This document shows positions 8,222 through 16,275 of a stretch of 64,000 nucleotides of DNA, piece after piece (positions within the stretch are counted from its first letter, which is position 1; every line of letters begins with the position of its first letter). The position numbers and the translations under genes were made by a program. The stretch comes from an uncultured Actinomycetaceae bacterium. Lineage in GTDB: Bacteria; Actinomycetota; Actinomycetes; Actinomycetales; Actinomycetaceae. The notes below the pieces were generated by a model, which was not told the origin of the DNA, made no database searches, and worked only from the letters and a program-made list of their open reading frames with translations. Location: NCBI GenBank assembly GCA_902464405.1, contig CABQJD010000004.1:1-64000 (forward strand), read 5' to 3'.

Positions 8222-10102
8222 TTACGTGAGCTTAAGGGCTTCGCCCATATCTGCTTTGAAACGCTCAAGGCGCTTAGCAGCGCAGTCTTTAGCTTCCATG
8301 AGATTCGCCGTATCTGATTCATCTGCATGATCAACGGGCACAATAACCTCAAGATAACATTTCACTTTGGGTTCCGTACCAGAAGGACGCACGATCACCC
8401 GATCATTGGCTTGAGTATGAATCATGATTGCATCTGTAGGCGGTACTCCAAGTGCTTCTTTCGCAGCTAGCGCATCAGAAAGATCAACGATACTAGCAAC
8501 GGGTGAACCCGCAAGCATAGCTGGAGGATTTTCCCGTAGATGAGCCATTGTGGCAGGAATAATCGAAAGATCATCAACACGAATAGTCACCGGAGCCGTG
8601 AGATACACGCCGTGCACGCGAGCCAAACGGTCAAGATCGCTAAGTAAATCTTTTCCCTGAGCTTTCAGGTGAGCTGCAAGCCATGCGAGAAGAGCACCTC
8701 CTGAGAGTCCGTCTTTATCTTTGACGATCTTCGGGTTTACACAAAAGCCGATCGCCTCTTCGTAGCCAAAAATTATTTCAGGAGCGCGAGCAATCCATTT
8801 AAAACCAGTAAGCGTTGGCACGTATCCTAAACCATGATCTACGGCAATCTCTTTAAGTAAACGCGAGCTGACAATAGACGATGCCATATTCCCTTTTAGG
8901 CCAGAAGCTTCAGCGCTGTTTGCCACGCACTCCCCAAGCAGTGAACCAATTTCGTCACCAGAAAGCTGATGCCACCTGCCCGAAGGATTCTCAGGATCGC
9001 ATGGTACGGCAGCACTTGTACGGTCTGCATCAGGATCAGAAGCAATCACAATATCTGCCTCTATACGCTGGGCGAGAGCAATCGAAAGGTCGAGGGCGCC
9101 TGCTTCTTCTGGGTTTGGGAAAGAAACTGTAGGAAACTCAGGATCGGGATCCACCTGCTCAGGCACTGTTGTCACATCGGTAAAACCTGCGGATTCAAGT
9201 ACCTTCAGCATAACGCTCGCACCCACGCCATGCATCGGAGTGTAAACAATTTTCAGCGAGCTGCGCGCTGTACGCTCTGTAGCACTCAGCGCCTCGCACT
9301 CTCCTGTGACGCACTCGCTAGGGCTGAGCTGAGCACTATCTGCTGCGCCCGCATCTTGCACAGCAGTATCGAACGCGCTCATATCGGCGAGCGCAGCTGA
9401 TTTTCCGCTCGGCAGACAATCAGCTGTGGCAGCAATATACCAATCCACATATTCTTCGCCGATAATCTCCCAACCTTCCTGGGCAAGCTCAATTTCATCG
9501 GCGTGAGGAGCAGCAGCAATCGCTTCAGCAATTTCTTTATCGATAGGAGGTACGATCTGTACGCCGTTGCCATCAGCTTCCACAGCTCTGCCGCCCACAT
9601 AGACTTTGTATCCGTTATCCCATTTAGGGTTGTGGCTCGCCGTTACCATCACGCCAGCATCAGCGCCGAAATAACGCACTGCTCCTGCAAGTAAAGGAGT
9701 TGGCAAAGCACGTGGCATGAGCTTTGCCCGCAGACCAGCCGCCGTCACAATAGCAGCAGTGTCTTGCGCAAATTCCTGTGAATGGTAGCGCGCATCGTAG
9801 CCAATAACGACGAGCGCATCGCCGCCCACAGCCCGCTTGAGCCAGGCAGACAATCCCGCGGCAGCTTTTCTCACCACTGCACGATTCATGCGGAAAGGAC
9901 CGCCTGCCATTGCGCCGCGCAAACCTGCTGTACCGAATTGAAGCAAGCCTTGGAAACGATCACTCAGCTCAGCATTTGCCTCAATATCTCCAGCCTCAGC
10001 CGCGGTAAGAAGCGTCGTAATTTCTGCGCGCGTTTCTAGATCAGGATCGTGCGCGATCCAAGATTCAACGTCTGCTTTCACGTAGCCCATATACTCTTCC
10101 AA
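8222..10102 (-). CDS. Alpha-D-phosphohexomutase (phosphoglucomutase/phosphomannomutase, PGM2-like)
   Basis: Moves phosphate between C1 and C6 of hexoses, or C1 and C5 of pentoses. 626 codons with all four superfamily motifs: catalytic Ser156 in TASHNPKWDNGY, the Mg loop SDPDADR, the sugar loop GYEEAIGF, and the C-terminal phosphate loop RPSGTEPK. An insertion of about 45 residues (around 235-280, rich in Ala/Ser/Glu) explains the length. It lies directly after deoD, which suggests that it converts ribose-1-phosphate, as PGM2-type enzymes can; this is inference. TTG 10102 opens the frame; ATG 10090 (MGYVKADVE) just after GGAAGAG is an equally possible start. Confidence 0.85.
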   Translation of the reverse strand: MEEYMGYVKADVESWIAHDPDLETRAEITTLLTAAEAGDIEANAELSDRFQGLLQFGTAGLRGAMAGGPFRMNRAVVRKAAAGLSAWLKRAVGGDALVVIGYDARYHSQEFAQDTAAIVTAAGLRAKLMPRALPTPLLAGAVRYFGADAGVMVTASHNPKWDNGYKVYVGGRAVEADGNGVQIVPPIDKEIAEAIAAAPHADEIELAQEGWEIIGEEYVDWYIAATADCLPSGKSAALADMSAFDTAVQDAGAADSAQLSPSECVTGECEALSATERTARSSLKIVYTPMHGVGASVMLKVLESAGFTDVTTVPEQVDPDPEFPTVSFPNPEEAGALDLSIALAQRIEADIVIASDPDADRTSAAVPCDPENPSGRWHQLSGDEIGSLLGECVANSAEASGLKGNMASSIVSSRLLKEIAVDHGLGYVPTLTGFKWIARAPEIIFGYEEAIGFCVNPKIVKDKDGLSGGALLAWLAAHLKAQGKDLLSDLDRLARVHGVYLTAPVTIRVDDLSIIPATMAHLRENPPAMLAGSPVASIVDLSDALAAKEALGVPPTDAIMIHTQANDRVIVRPSGTEPKVKCYLEVIVPVDHADESDTANLMEAKDCAAKRLERFKADMGEALKLT

Positions 10103-10105
10103 TTC

Positions 10106-10843
10106 TCAGTTAATCCCACTGCCCGTGAGAGCCGTGACGGCAAGATCTAGCGAATGAATAAAGAGCGTTTCGCGCTGCTCGGCACTCATATTGCTTGATT
10201 CTTTTTCAAAATGATCGGAGACGGTGAGCACCGTCATTGCTTGCCCACCTTCGCGCATAGCAGTGGCATACAAACCAGAAGTTTCCATCTCCACCGAGTG
10301 CACACCAATATCTGCAAGCCGAGCACGCTGCTCATCTGAACCGAAATAGAAATAATCCGTGGAAAACACTGGTTCAATACTGATCTGGTAATCAGCGCTC
10401 TGCTCCTGCATTCGCGCACGATAATCGAGCGCACTGCGCAGCAACTCAGGGCTTGCAGCGAGAGATACTGTGAGCCCGGGAATAAGAAGCTCCGCTATTT
10501 TAGAATCTGTGACGGCTGACTGCCCGACCACGACGTCACCCACGTTGAGGGTATCTCCCCATGCACCGCAAGTACCGACACGAATAATACGCTGGACACC
10601 ATAGAAACGATACAGTTCCGTCGCGTAGATCATCAGTGACGGAACGCCCATACCAGAGGCCATGACGCTCAGCGGCGTACCGTTCACGGTACCGGTATAG
10701 ACAGGGTTACGGCGAACTTCAGAAACAAGCTCTGCATCAGGCATGAGCATCTGAGCAATGCGCTGAGCACGCGCAGGATCGCCTGGAAAAATAACGTTTG
10801 GGGCAATCTGCCCAACTTCTGCTGAAATATGTGGTGTAGCCAT
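10106..10843 (-). CDS. deoD: Purine nucleoside phosphorylase, DeoD type
   Basis: Splits purine nucleosides with phosphate into base and (deoxy)ribose-1-phosphate for salvage. 245 residues, the usual size of hexameric DeoD enzymes. Visible motifs: PGDPARAQRIA (phosphate site), RVGTCGA (Arg and Gly binding phosphate), VHSVEMETSGLY (Glu binding ribose) and TVSDHFEKES (Asp that protonates the purine). The mutase follows after 3 nt, so they are one transcript. ATG 10843 has no ribosome binding site but lies 7 nt after TATAAT. Confidence 0.92.
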   Translation of the reverse strand: MATPHISAEVGQIAPNVIFPGDPARAQRIAQMLMPDAELVSEVRRNPVYTGTVNGTPLSVMASGMGVPSLMIYATELYRFYGVQRIIRVGTCGAWGDTLNVGDVVVGQSAVTDSKIAELLIPGLTVSLAASPELLRSALDYRARMQEQSADYQISIEPVFSTDYFYFGSDEQRARLADIGVHSVEMETSGLYATAMREGGQAMTVLTVSDHFEKESSNMSAEQRETLFIHSLDLAVTALTGSGIN

Positions 10844-10850
10844 GAAAAGT

Positions 10851-10856
10851 ATTATA
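10851..10856 (-). promoter_or_regulatory. Perfect TATAAT -10 of deoD, leaderless
   Basis: Minus-strand TATAAT is followed by ACTTTTC and then ATG of deoD. A transcript starting at the normal distance would begin at or one base before the start codon. No convincing -35 is visible. Confidence 0.6.
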
Positions 10857-10994
10857 CGTCACAAACACATAAGGTACGAGCTACCTCGGCTTCTGGATAG
10901 AAACGAAATATCTTGTAGGGGCGCACGTATAACATCTGCAAATTAGAAAGATCTTCAAGGTATTAAAAAGCGTAACTAGCTACAGGAAGAGCAA

Positions 10995-11014
10995 GCTTGC
11001 AGTCGACTGCAAGC
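10995..11014. promoter_or_regulatory. Perfect 20-bp palindrome upstream of deoD
   Basis: Half-site GCTTGCAGTC followed directly by its exact reverse complement, flanked further out by an AGCTAC/GTAGCT pair. It has no loop, which favours a protein-binding operator over a transcript hairpin. It lies about 150 bp before deoD; the binding factor is unknown. Confidence 0.5.
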
Positions 11015-11106
11015 CCAGAGCCGACTAAGTAGCTACCGAACACGAGATACTGCGAACAAGATTATCCCTTAACTCCCAACTCCCTTTCGGAATATCACTT
11101 ATAATA

Positions 11107-11148
11107 CAGCCCGAGGCAAATGAATTAACATCATTCAACCTCGGGCTG
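11107..11148. terminator. Terminator hairpin after the NCS2 permease
   Basis: Perfect 10-base stem CAGCCCGAGG / CCTCGGGCTG with a 22-base loop, 37 bp after the permease stop. The minus strand continues TATTATAAG, a modest T content. Confidence 0.6.
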
Positions 11149-11184
11149 CTCTCAGCTATTTTTACTAGCTCTTATGAGATTTCA

Positions 11185-12573
11185 CTAGTTCTTATGCCGC
11201 TTCGAATAAGCAGGACCTTCAAGCTCCGTCCCTGCAGGAGCAGAGGCTGGAGATACCTGCTCAAGATTCGTGCCACGCACATTCGAAATCCAACGCATAA
11301 GGTGATAGATAATGATCGCACCAAACGAACCCAACGCAATACCCTCGAATGTGGCTCCACCAGCAATGAGCGTATAGTTTGCAATTGCCATAACCATTGA
11401 GATCGCTGCCGTATTGAGATTCACTGGATCCGAGAAATCGACCTTGTTTTGCACCCAGATACGCACACCCAGCATACCGATCATGCCGTAAAGCACAGTT
11501 GCTGCGCCGCCAAGCACGCCTGCCGGAATCGTAGCGATTGCTGCACCAAACTTCGGCAGGAGCGAAAGTGCGAGCGCGCCGCAGGCTGCAATAACGTAAG
11601 CAACCGTTGAATAAACGCGAGTTGCCGCCATCACGCCGATATTTTCTGCATACGTTGTGGTACCAGAACCACCACCGCATCCAGCAAAAACAGTTGCAAT
11701 ACCATCTGCAAAGAGTGCCCTGCCCGTCAGATCATCGAGGTTTTCGCCAGTCATAGCAGATACGGATTTCACGTGTCCGATATTTTCAGCGATAAGAACG
11801 AGCACCACGGGAAGGAAAAGCCCAAGATACTTTGGATCGAAAGCAGGAGCATGGAATGCTGGCAAACCAATTACTTTAGCTGCACCGATCGCAGCAAAAT
11901 CAACTTCATTGCGAACGATTGCACACACATACCCAACAATCACCCCGATCAGGATCGATAGGCGCCCGATAATCCCCTTAAATAAGACGGTGACGAGAAT
12001 AACCGTCACAATCGTCACAGTCGCCGTCACTGGAGCTTGCTTCACGTTATTCCATGCACTTGGCGCCAGATTGAAGCCGATAAGGGAAACAATTGCCCCC
12101 GTAACGATTGGGGGCATCAATTTATCGATCCATGCAGATCCAGCGAAATGAACAACCAGACCAATCACTGCTAGGAGCACACCTACTGAAATCACACCGC
12201 CCTGAGCCAAGGCTTGTTTCGCAGAATCAATCGGCACCCCAGCTTGTGCATCATACATCGTCACCGCACCGATTGGAGCAATTAGTGCAAAAGAGGAGCC
12301 AAGATAAGAAGGAAGACGCCCTGCCGTAATCAAGATGAATAGCAAGGTGCCAAAACCCGTGAAAAAAAGGGTCGTCGATGGGTCAAACCCCGTAAGAAGC
12401 GGCACTAGGAACGCAGCACCAAACATTGCCACAATATGTTGCGCACCGATTCCAGCTGTGCGCCCCCAGGTGAGGCGCTCATGAGGCATAACTACCTCAC
12501 CAGAAGAAATCGATTTACCGTCACCATGAAGTTTCCAGCCCTGAAAAGCGAAGCGCGCCGACTTTTGAATCAT
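11185..12573 (-). CDS. uraA: Uracil/xanthine permease, NCS2 (UraA-type)
   Basis: Proton-coupled nucleobase importer in the plasma membrane. About 463 residues with roughly 13-14 hydrophobic segments. The N-terminal pattern WKLHGDGKSISSGE followed by GIGAQHIVAMFGA is typical of actinobacterial UraA proteins; LIAENIGHVKSV holds the substrate-binding Glu and GGSGTTTYAENIGV is the conserved NCS2 motif. The frame is open to 12663, but ATG 12573 is preferred: GGGGAG lies 7 nt upstream. It lies upstream of the deoD pair, consistent with nucleobase salvage. Uracil versus xanthine specificity cannot be decided here. Confidence 0.85.
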   Translation of the reverse strand: MIQKSARFAFQGWKLHGDGKSISSGEVVMPHERLTWGRTAGIGAQHIVAMFGAAFLVPLLTGFDPSTTLFFTGFGTLLFILITAGRLPSYLGSSFALIAPIGAVTMYDAQAGVPIDSAKQALAQGGVISVGVLLAVIGLVVHFAGSAWIDKLMPPIVTGAIVSLIGFNLAPSAWNNVKQAPVTATVTIVTVILVTVLFKGIIGRLSILIGVIVGYVCAIVRNEVDFAAIGAAKVIGLPAFHAPAFDPKYLGLFLPVVLVLIAENIGHVKSVSAMTGENLDDLTGRALFADGIATVFAGCGGGSGTTTYAENIGVMAATRVYSTVAYVIAACGALALSLLPKFGAAIATIPAGVLGGAATVLYGMIGMLGVRIWVQNKVDFSDPVNLNTAAISMVMAIANYTLIAGGATFEGIALGSFGAIIIYHLMRWISNVRGTNLEQVSPASAPAGTELEGPAYSKRHKN

Positions 12574-12618
12574 ATACATACTCCCCGTCCCTAGCTCTGC
12601 GCAAGAGCGCACTGCACC

Positions 12619-12645
12619 TCGAAGAAATAGACGTAAATTCTTCGA
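12619..12645 (-). promoter_or_regulatory. Leader hairpin upstream of the permease
   Basis: Eight-base inverted repeat with an 11-base loop, about 46 bp before the permease start. It could be an attenuation element or an operator. No known pyrimidine-control motif was recognised. Confidence 0.3.
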
Positions 12646-12972
12646 TATATATAGATGGCACAAAACTAGAAAATAGTACTTCCACGAACCGTGGAGAGCA
12701 CGCCAACCGGTGTATTCTTCCCCGGCTCAATCTTTCGCTCCCACATTAGTGAAGACATAAATAATTTCAAAATCGCGATGAATAATGAGACGAAAAATTG
12801 CATATTATGAGACGTCAATACATAGAAAAAGTGAGCCGCTCTCAAGGCATATGCGCACAGCGGCACAACGATAGACAAGAGAGCTAGATCTGAATCAAGC
12901 TAGATTTAGATATATGAGATAGAAAGAAAAAATAAGAATAGAGATAAAAATCAGGATAGAAGAAAGGCGATA

Positions 12973-13019
12973 CGCAAAGCCCTCGAACCGATGCTACCCA
13001 TTAGCTCGAGGGCTTTGCG
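12973..13019 (-). terminator. Terminator after mdh
   Basis: Fourteen-base perfect stem CGCAAAGCCCTCGA / TCGAGGGCTTTGCG with a 19-base loop, 18 bp after the mdh stop. Confidence 0.7.
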
Positions 13020-13036
13020 CAGTATGAAACTCGAAA

Positions 13037-14029
13037 TCAGAGCAGACCGAGCGCTTTCACTGTATCAAGCTCTTCCTGAGCCTTCTGAGCAGAGTAATCG
13101 ATACCAGCGCGGGTTGCCTCAGAAATTTCCAAGCCTTCCACAACTTTCCATTCACCGCCATCAGAGGTGCATGGCAAACCGAAGGAGAGACCAGCAGGAA
13201 TTCCGTAGAGCGAACCGTCAGTCATCACTGCCGAAGAAACCCAATCGCCTTCTGGCGTGCCGAGAGCCCAATCACGCATGTGATCGATTGCAGCGCCAGC
13301 AGCGGATGCGGCAGAAGAAGCACCGCGAGCCTCAATAATCGCAGCACCACGCTTAGCGACTGTTGGGACGAAGTAATCCTTGCGCCACGCGTCATCAACA
13401 AGATCATGAGCAGGCTTACCATCCACAGTTGCATAAGAAAGATCTGGATACTGATCGGCAGAGTGATTGCCCCACACCACCATCTTCTTAATATCGCGTA
13501 CAGGCACACCGAGTTTTTCGGCAAGCTGGGAGATCGCACGGTTGTGATCGAGGCGCATCATCGCAGTAAAACGGCTCTTAGGCACGTCTGGAGCAGCATT
13601 CGCAGCAATCACACAGTTGGTGTTGGCTGGGTTGCCCACGACGAGCACGCGAACGTCATCTGCAGCATTATCGTTGATAGCTTTACCTTGAGGTCCAAAA
13701 ATACCACCGTTTGCAGCGAGCAAATCGGCACGTTCCATACCTTTACCGCGTGGACGAGCACCCACGAGAAGAGCAAAGCTAGTGCCATCGAATGCAACAT
13801 TCGGATCGTCTGTGATATTGATGCCCTCGAGCAACGGGAATGCGCAGTCGTTGAGCTCCATTGCCGTGCCCTCTGCAGCTTTGAGCGCTGGCGTAATCTC
13901 AAGCATATTTAAAATAACTGGCTGATCTGGGCCAAGCATTGCTCCAGAAGCGATGCGGAAAAGCAACGCGTAGCCGATATTGCCTGCCGCACCCGTCACT
14001 GTTACAACTACTGGTTTCTTATCTGCCAT
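13037..14029 (-). CDS. mdh: Malate dehydrogenase
   Basis: NAD-dependent oxidation of malate to oxaloacetate in the cytoplasm. About 330 residues, normal for the dimeric actinobacterial type. The Rossmann motif TVTGAAGNIGYALLFRI opens the protein; ARPRGKGMERADLL is the mobile substrate loop, VGNPANTN binds the cofactor, MRLDHNRA supplies the catalytic Asp partner and Arg, and VWGNHSADQYPD carries the catalytic His. ATG 14029 with AAGGAG 8 nt upstream is chosen over the earlier start at 14083. It is monocistronic with its own terminator. Confidence 0.94.
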   Translation of the reverse strand: MADKKPVVVTVTGAAGNIGYALLFRIASGAMLGPDQPVILNMLEITPALKAAEGTAMELNDCAFPLLEGINITDDPNVAFDGTSFALLVGARPRGKGMERADLLAANGGIFGPQGKAINDNAADDVRVLVVGNPANTNCVIAANAAPDVPKSRFTAMMRLDHNRAISQLAEKLGVPVRDIKKMVVWGNHSADQYPDLSYATVDGKPAHDLVDDAWRKDYFVPTVAKRGAAIIEARGASSAASAAGAAIDHMRDWALGTPEGDWVSSAVMTDGSLYGIPAGLSFGLPCTSDGGEWKVVEGLEISEATRAGIDYSAQKAQEELDTVKALGLL

Positions 14030-14259
14030 AAAAAACTCCTTCAATTTATGCATTATTTTGTGCGCACTCTTTTCTGCGCGCATACATATTCAGGATACCG
14101 CGCATGAGCACATCACGCAGTATGATTGAGCACCGTTTTGAAAGCGGCACTCTGATTCACATTACTTTTATACCTATCCAGCATTTAACAGTGCTAGAGC
14201 GCACTAGAGCAACTCATACACCCCAATATCTGCGTTTTATGCTGGCATAGCCCCTCCCT

Positions 14260-15960
14260 TTATGAGCGACGATGCGCCCGATAAAACTCTACAAGCCTGC
14301 GCGTCGAAGAATCCAGCCCACCGAGAGCTTCAGCATCTCCCACAATAGCAGGAGCTAAGCCGAGAGCCTCTTTCTTGCCCAGCTCAACTCCCCACTGATC
14401 GAATGAATCAATTCCCCACACAACGCCTTGCACAAACGTGATGTGTTCGTACAGAGCGATTAATTCTCCGAGCACTCGCGGCGTGAGCGAATCGGCCATA
14501 ATCGAGATAGTCGGCTTATTTCCAGGGAAAACGCGAGCAGACACGATCTCTTCAGGCGTACCTTCTGCGCGCACTTCATCGGCAGTTTTGCCAAAAGCAA
14601 GTGCTTTGGTTTGCCCGAAGAAGTTACTCAAGAAGAGCTCATGCTGATCCACACCGTCAAAAGAGAGCGGATATGCTGGGTTGGCAAAGGCGATGAAATC
14701 TGCCGGAATGAGCTGCGTACCTTGATGAATGAGCTGATAGAACGCATGCTGCCCATTCGTGCCCGGCTCTCCCCAAAATACTTCGCCAGTAGCGGAGGTA
14801 ACGGGAGTGCCGTCCCAGCGTACACGTTTGCCGTTGCTTTCCATCGTTAGCTGCTGCAAATATGCAGGGAAACGGTGCAAAAGCTGCGAATATGGCAAAA
14901 TGGCGTGCGTAGCGGCCCCCATAAAATTGACGTAGAAAACGTTGAGTAATCCCATCAGCAAAGGCACATTTTCACGCGCTGGAGCAAAACGGAAATGATC
15001 ATCCATTGCACGGAATCCTGCAAGGAAATCCTCGAAGCGCTCTGGACCAATAGCGAGCGCGAGTGACGTCCCCACAGCCGAATCGACAGAATAGCGTCCG
15101 CCAACCCAATCCCAGAAGCCAAAAGCGTTTTTAGGATCGATACCGAATGCAGCAACCTTATCGAGCGCCGTCGATACAGCCACGAAATGCTTCGCCACAG
15201 CAGCATTTGCTGCCTCACCTTCCACATCAATACCGTGCGCACGCAGACCATCGATCAGCCAGCCGCGAGCTTGCCGCGCATTTATGAGCGTCTCAGAGGT
15301 CGTAAAAGTCTTTGATGCCACTATAAAAAGAGTTGTTTCAGGATTTATACCCTTAAGTTTTTCTGCAATATCTGTGGGATCGATATTAGAGACAAAACGG
15401 CACTCTAAACCTTGCTGCACATAAGGTTTCAGAGCTTCGTATGCCATCACAGGCCCTAAATCTGAACCTCCGATACCGATATTTACGATCGTGCGAATCG
15501 GTTTATCAGTGACGCCAGTCCATTCGCCGCTGCGAACTTTCCGAGCAAACGTATAAACACGTTCCAAAACGCTGTGCACGTCCGCCGTCACGTCTTGCTC
15601 CTCGACACGTAGATGGCCATCGGCGTCACGCCCATTCTCACCTGGAGTTCCAGCAATTGATCGCAGCGCAGTATGGAGCACGGAACGGTTCTCCGTGATG
15701 TTAATACGCTCGCCGTTGAACATCGCCTCTCTGCGATCTGCAAGCCCTACCTGCTCGGAGAGCTGCACAAGAGCTTCTTTGATCTCATCAGTGAGATACG
15801 TTTTCGACATATCTACAAACACATCTGCGGCATGAAAACTCAAGCGATCTGCACGCTCTGGGTCGTTTTCAAACCACTGGCGAAAATCAACGTTAAGACT
15901 GTCGCGAAGTTGGCTCAGCCAGTGCCAAGCTGGAGTCTGAGTCGCATCAACTGGATTCAC
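14260..15960 (-). CDS. pgi: Glucose-6-phosphate isomerase
   Basis: Interconverts glucose-6-phosphate and fructose-6-phosphate. About 566 residues with the SIS domains and signatures GIGGSDLGPVM, VASKTFTTSET (phosphate binding), WDWVGGRYSVDSAVGTSL and the C-terminal WGIDSFDQWGVELGK with the catalytic Lys. GTG 15960 is chosen because GAGGAGGT lies 4 nt upstream; the frame is open further to 15996. It is divergent from the phosphofructokinase gene, the next glycolytic step. Confidence 0.94.
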   Translation of the reverse strand: MNPVDATQTPAWHWLSQLRDSLNVDFRQWFENDPERADRLSFHAADVFVDMSKTYLTDEIKEALVQLSEQVGLADRREAMFNGERINITENRSVLHTALRSIAGTPGENGRDADGHLRVEEQDVTADVHSVLERVYTFARKVRSGEWTGVTDKPIRTIVNIGIGGSDLGPVMAYEALKPYVQQGLECRFVSNIDPTDIAEKLKGINPETTLFIVASKTFTTSETLINARQARGWLIDGLRAHGIDVEGEAANAAVAKHFVAVSTALDKVAAFGIDPKNAFGFWDWVGGRYSVDSAVGTSLALAIGPERFEDFLAGFRAMDDHFRFAPARENVPLLMGLLNVFYVNFMGAATHAILPYSQLLHRFPAYLQQLTMESNGKRVRWDGTPVTSATGEVFWGEPGTNGQHAFYQLIHQGTQLIPADFIAFANPAYPLSFDGVDQHELFLSNFFGQTKALAFGKTADEVRAEGTPEEIVSARVFPGNKPTISIMADSLTPRVLGELIALYEHITFVQGVVWGIDSFDQWGVELGKKEALGLAPAIVGDAEALGGLDSSTRRLVEFYRAHRRS

Positions 15961-16275
15961 AAGTACCTCCTCGGTACGCACGCTTGACTCGCGCACTTTG
16001 CACGCGCGTCACATAGTAAAACACATACATTTTAACGGCATACACCCCAAACAAGCACACTTTTGCCACAAACCTCTCGCATTATGTATGAATATCAGTC
16101 CTTACCAGCACGCATCTGCAGTTCAAAAGCGCTCAATAACGTTTCATCTACGCGTTATCGACACTTTGGGAAAAGAAAAGCTTATTTGCATATCAATAAT
16201 TGATAAGTCCTAGAAGAAAGTGACTTAGAATAGAGAGCATAGGAAAAATGCCGAAGCTTGAATCGAGGAAACGTG
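15961..16275. other. Divergent pgi-pfk intergenic region
   Basis: No gene. Both glycolytic genes must have promoters here. A TAGAAT at 16227-16232 could be the -10 for pfk, with a poorly spaced TTGATA at 16200. GAGGAA precedes the pfk ATG. Confidence 0.4.

Larger units (their letters stand above)
10857..11184. other. Intergenic region upstream of deoD
   Basis: No gene seen. It holds the 20-bp palindrome at 10995-11014 and the terminator hairpin at 11107-11148. Confidence 0.6.
12574..13036. other. Intergenic region between mdh and the permease
   Basis: Contains the permease leader with a TCGAAGAA/TTCTTCGA hairpin (12619-12645), a CCACG/CGTGG repeat near 12680, a long purine-rich stretch (about 12915-12967) and the mdh terminator. 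Open frames here lack ribosome binding sites and family features. Confidence 0.5.

Noticed and set aside
12666..12878. 70-codon minus-strand hydrophobic ORF upstream of the permease
   Set aside because: No ribosome binding site and no family pattern; the region is AT-rich, which favours chance hydrophobic frames.
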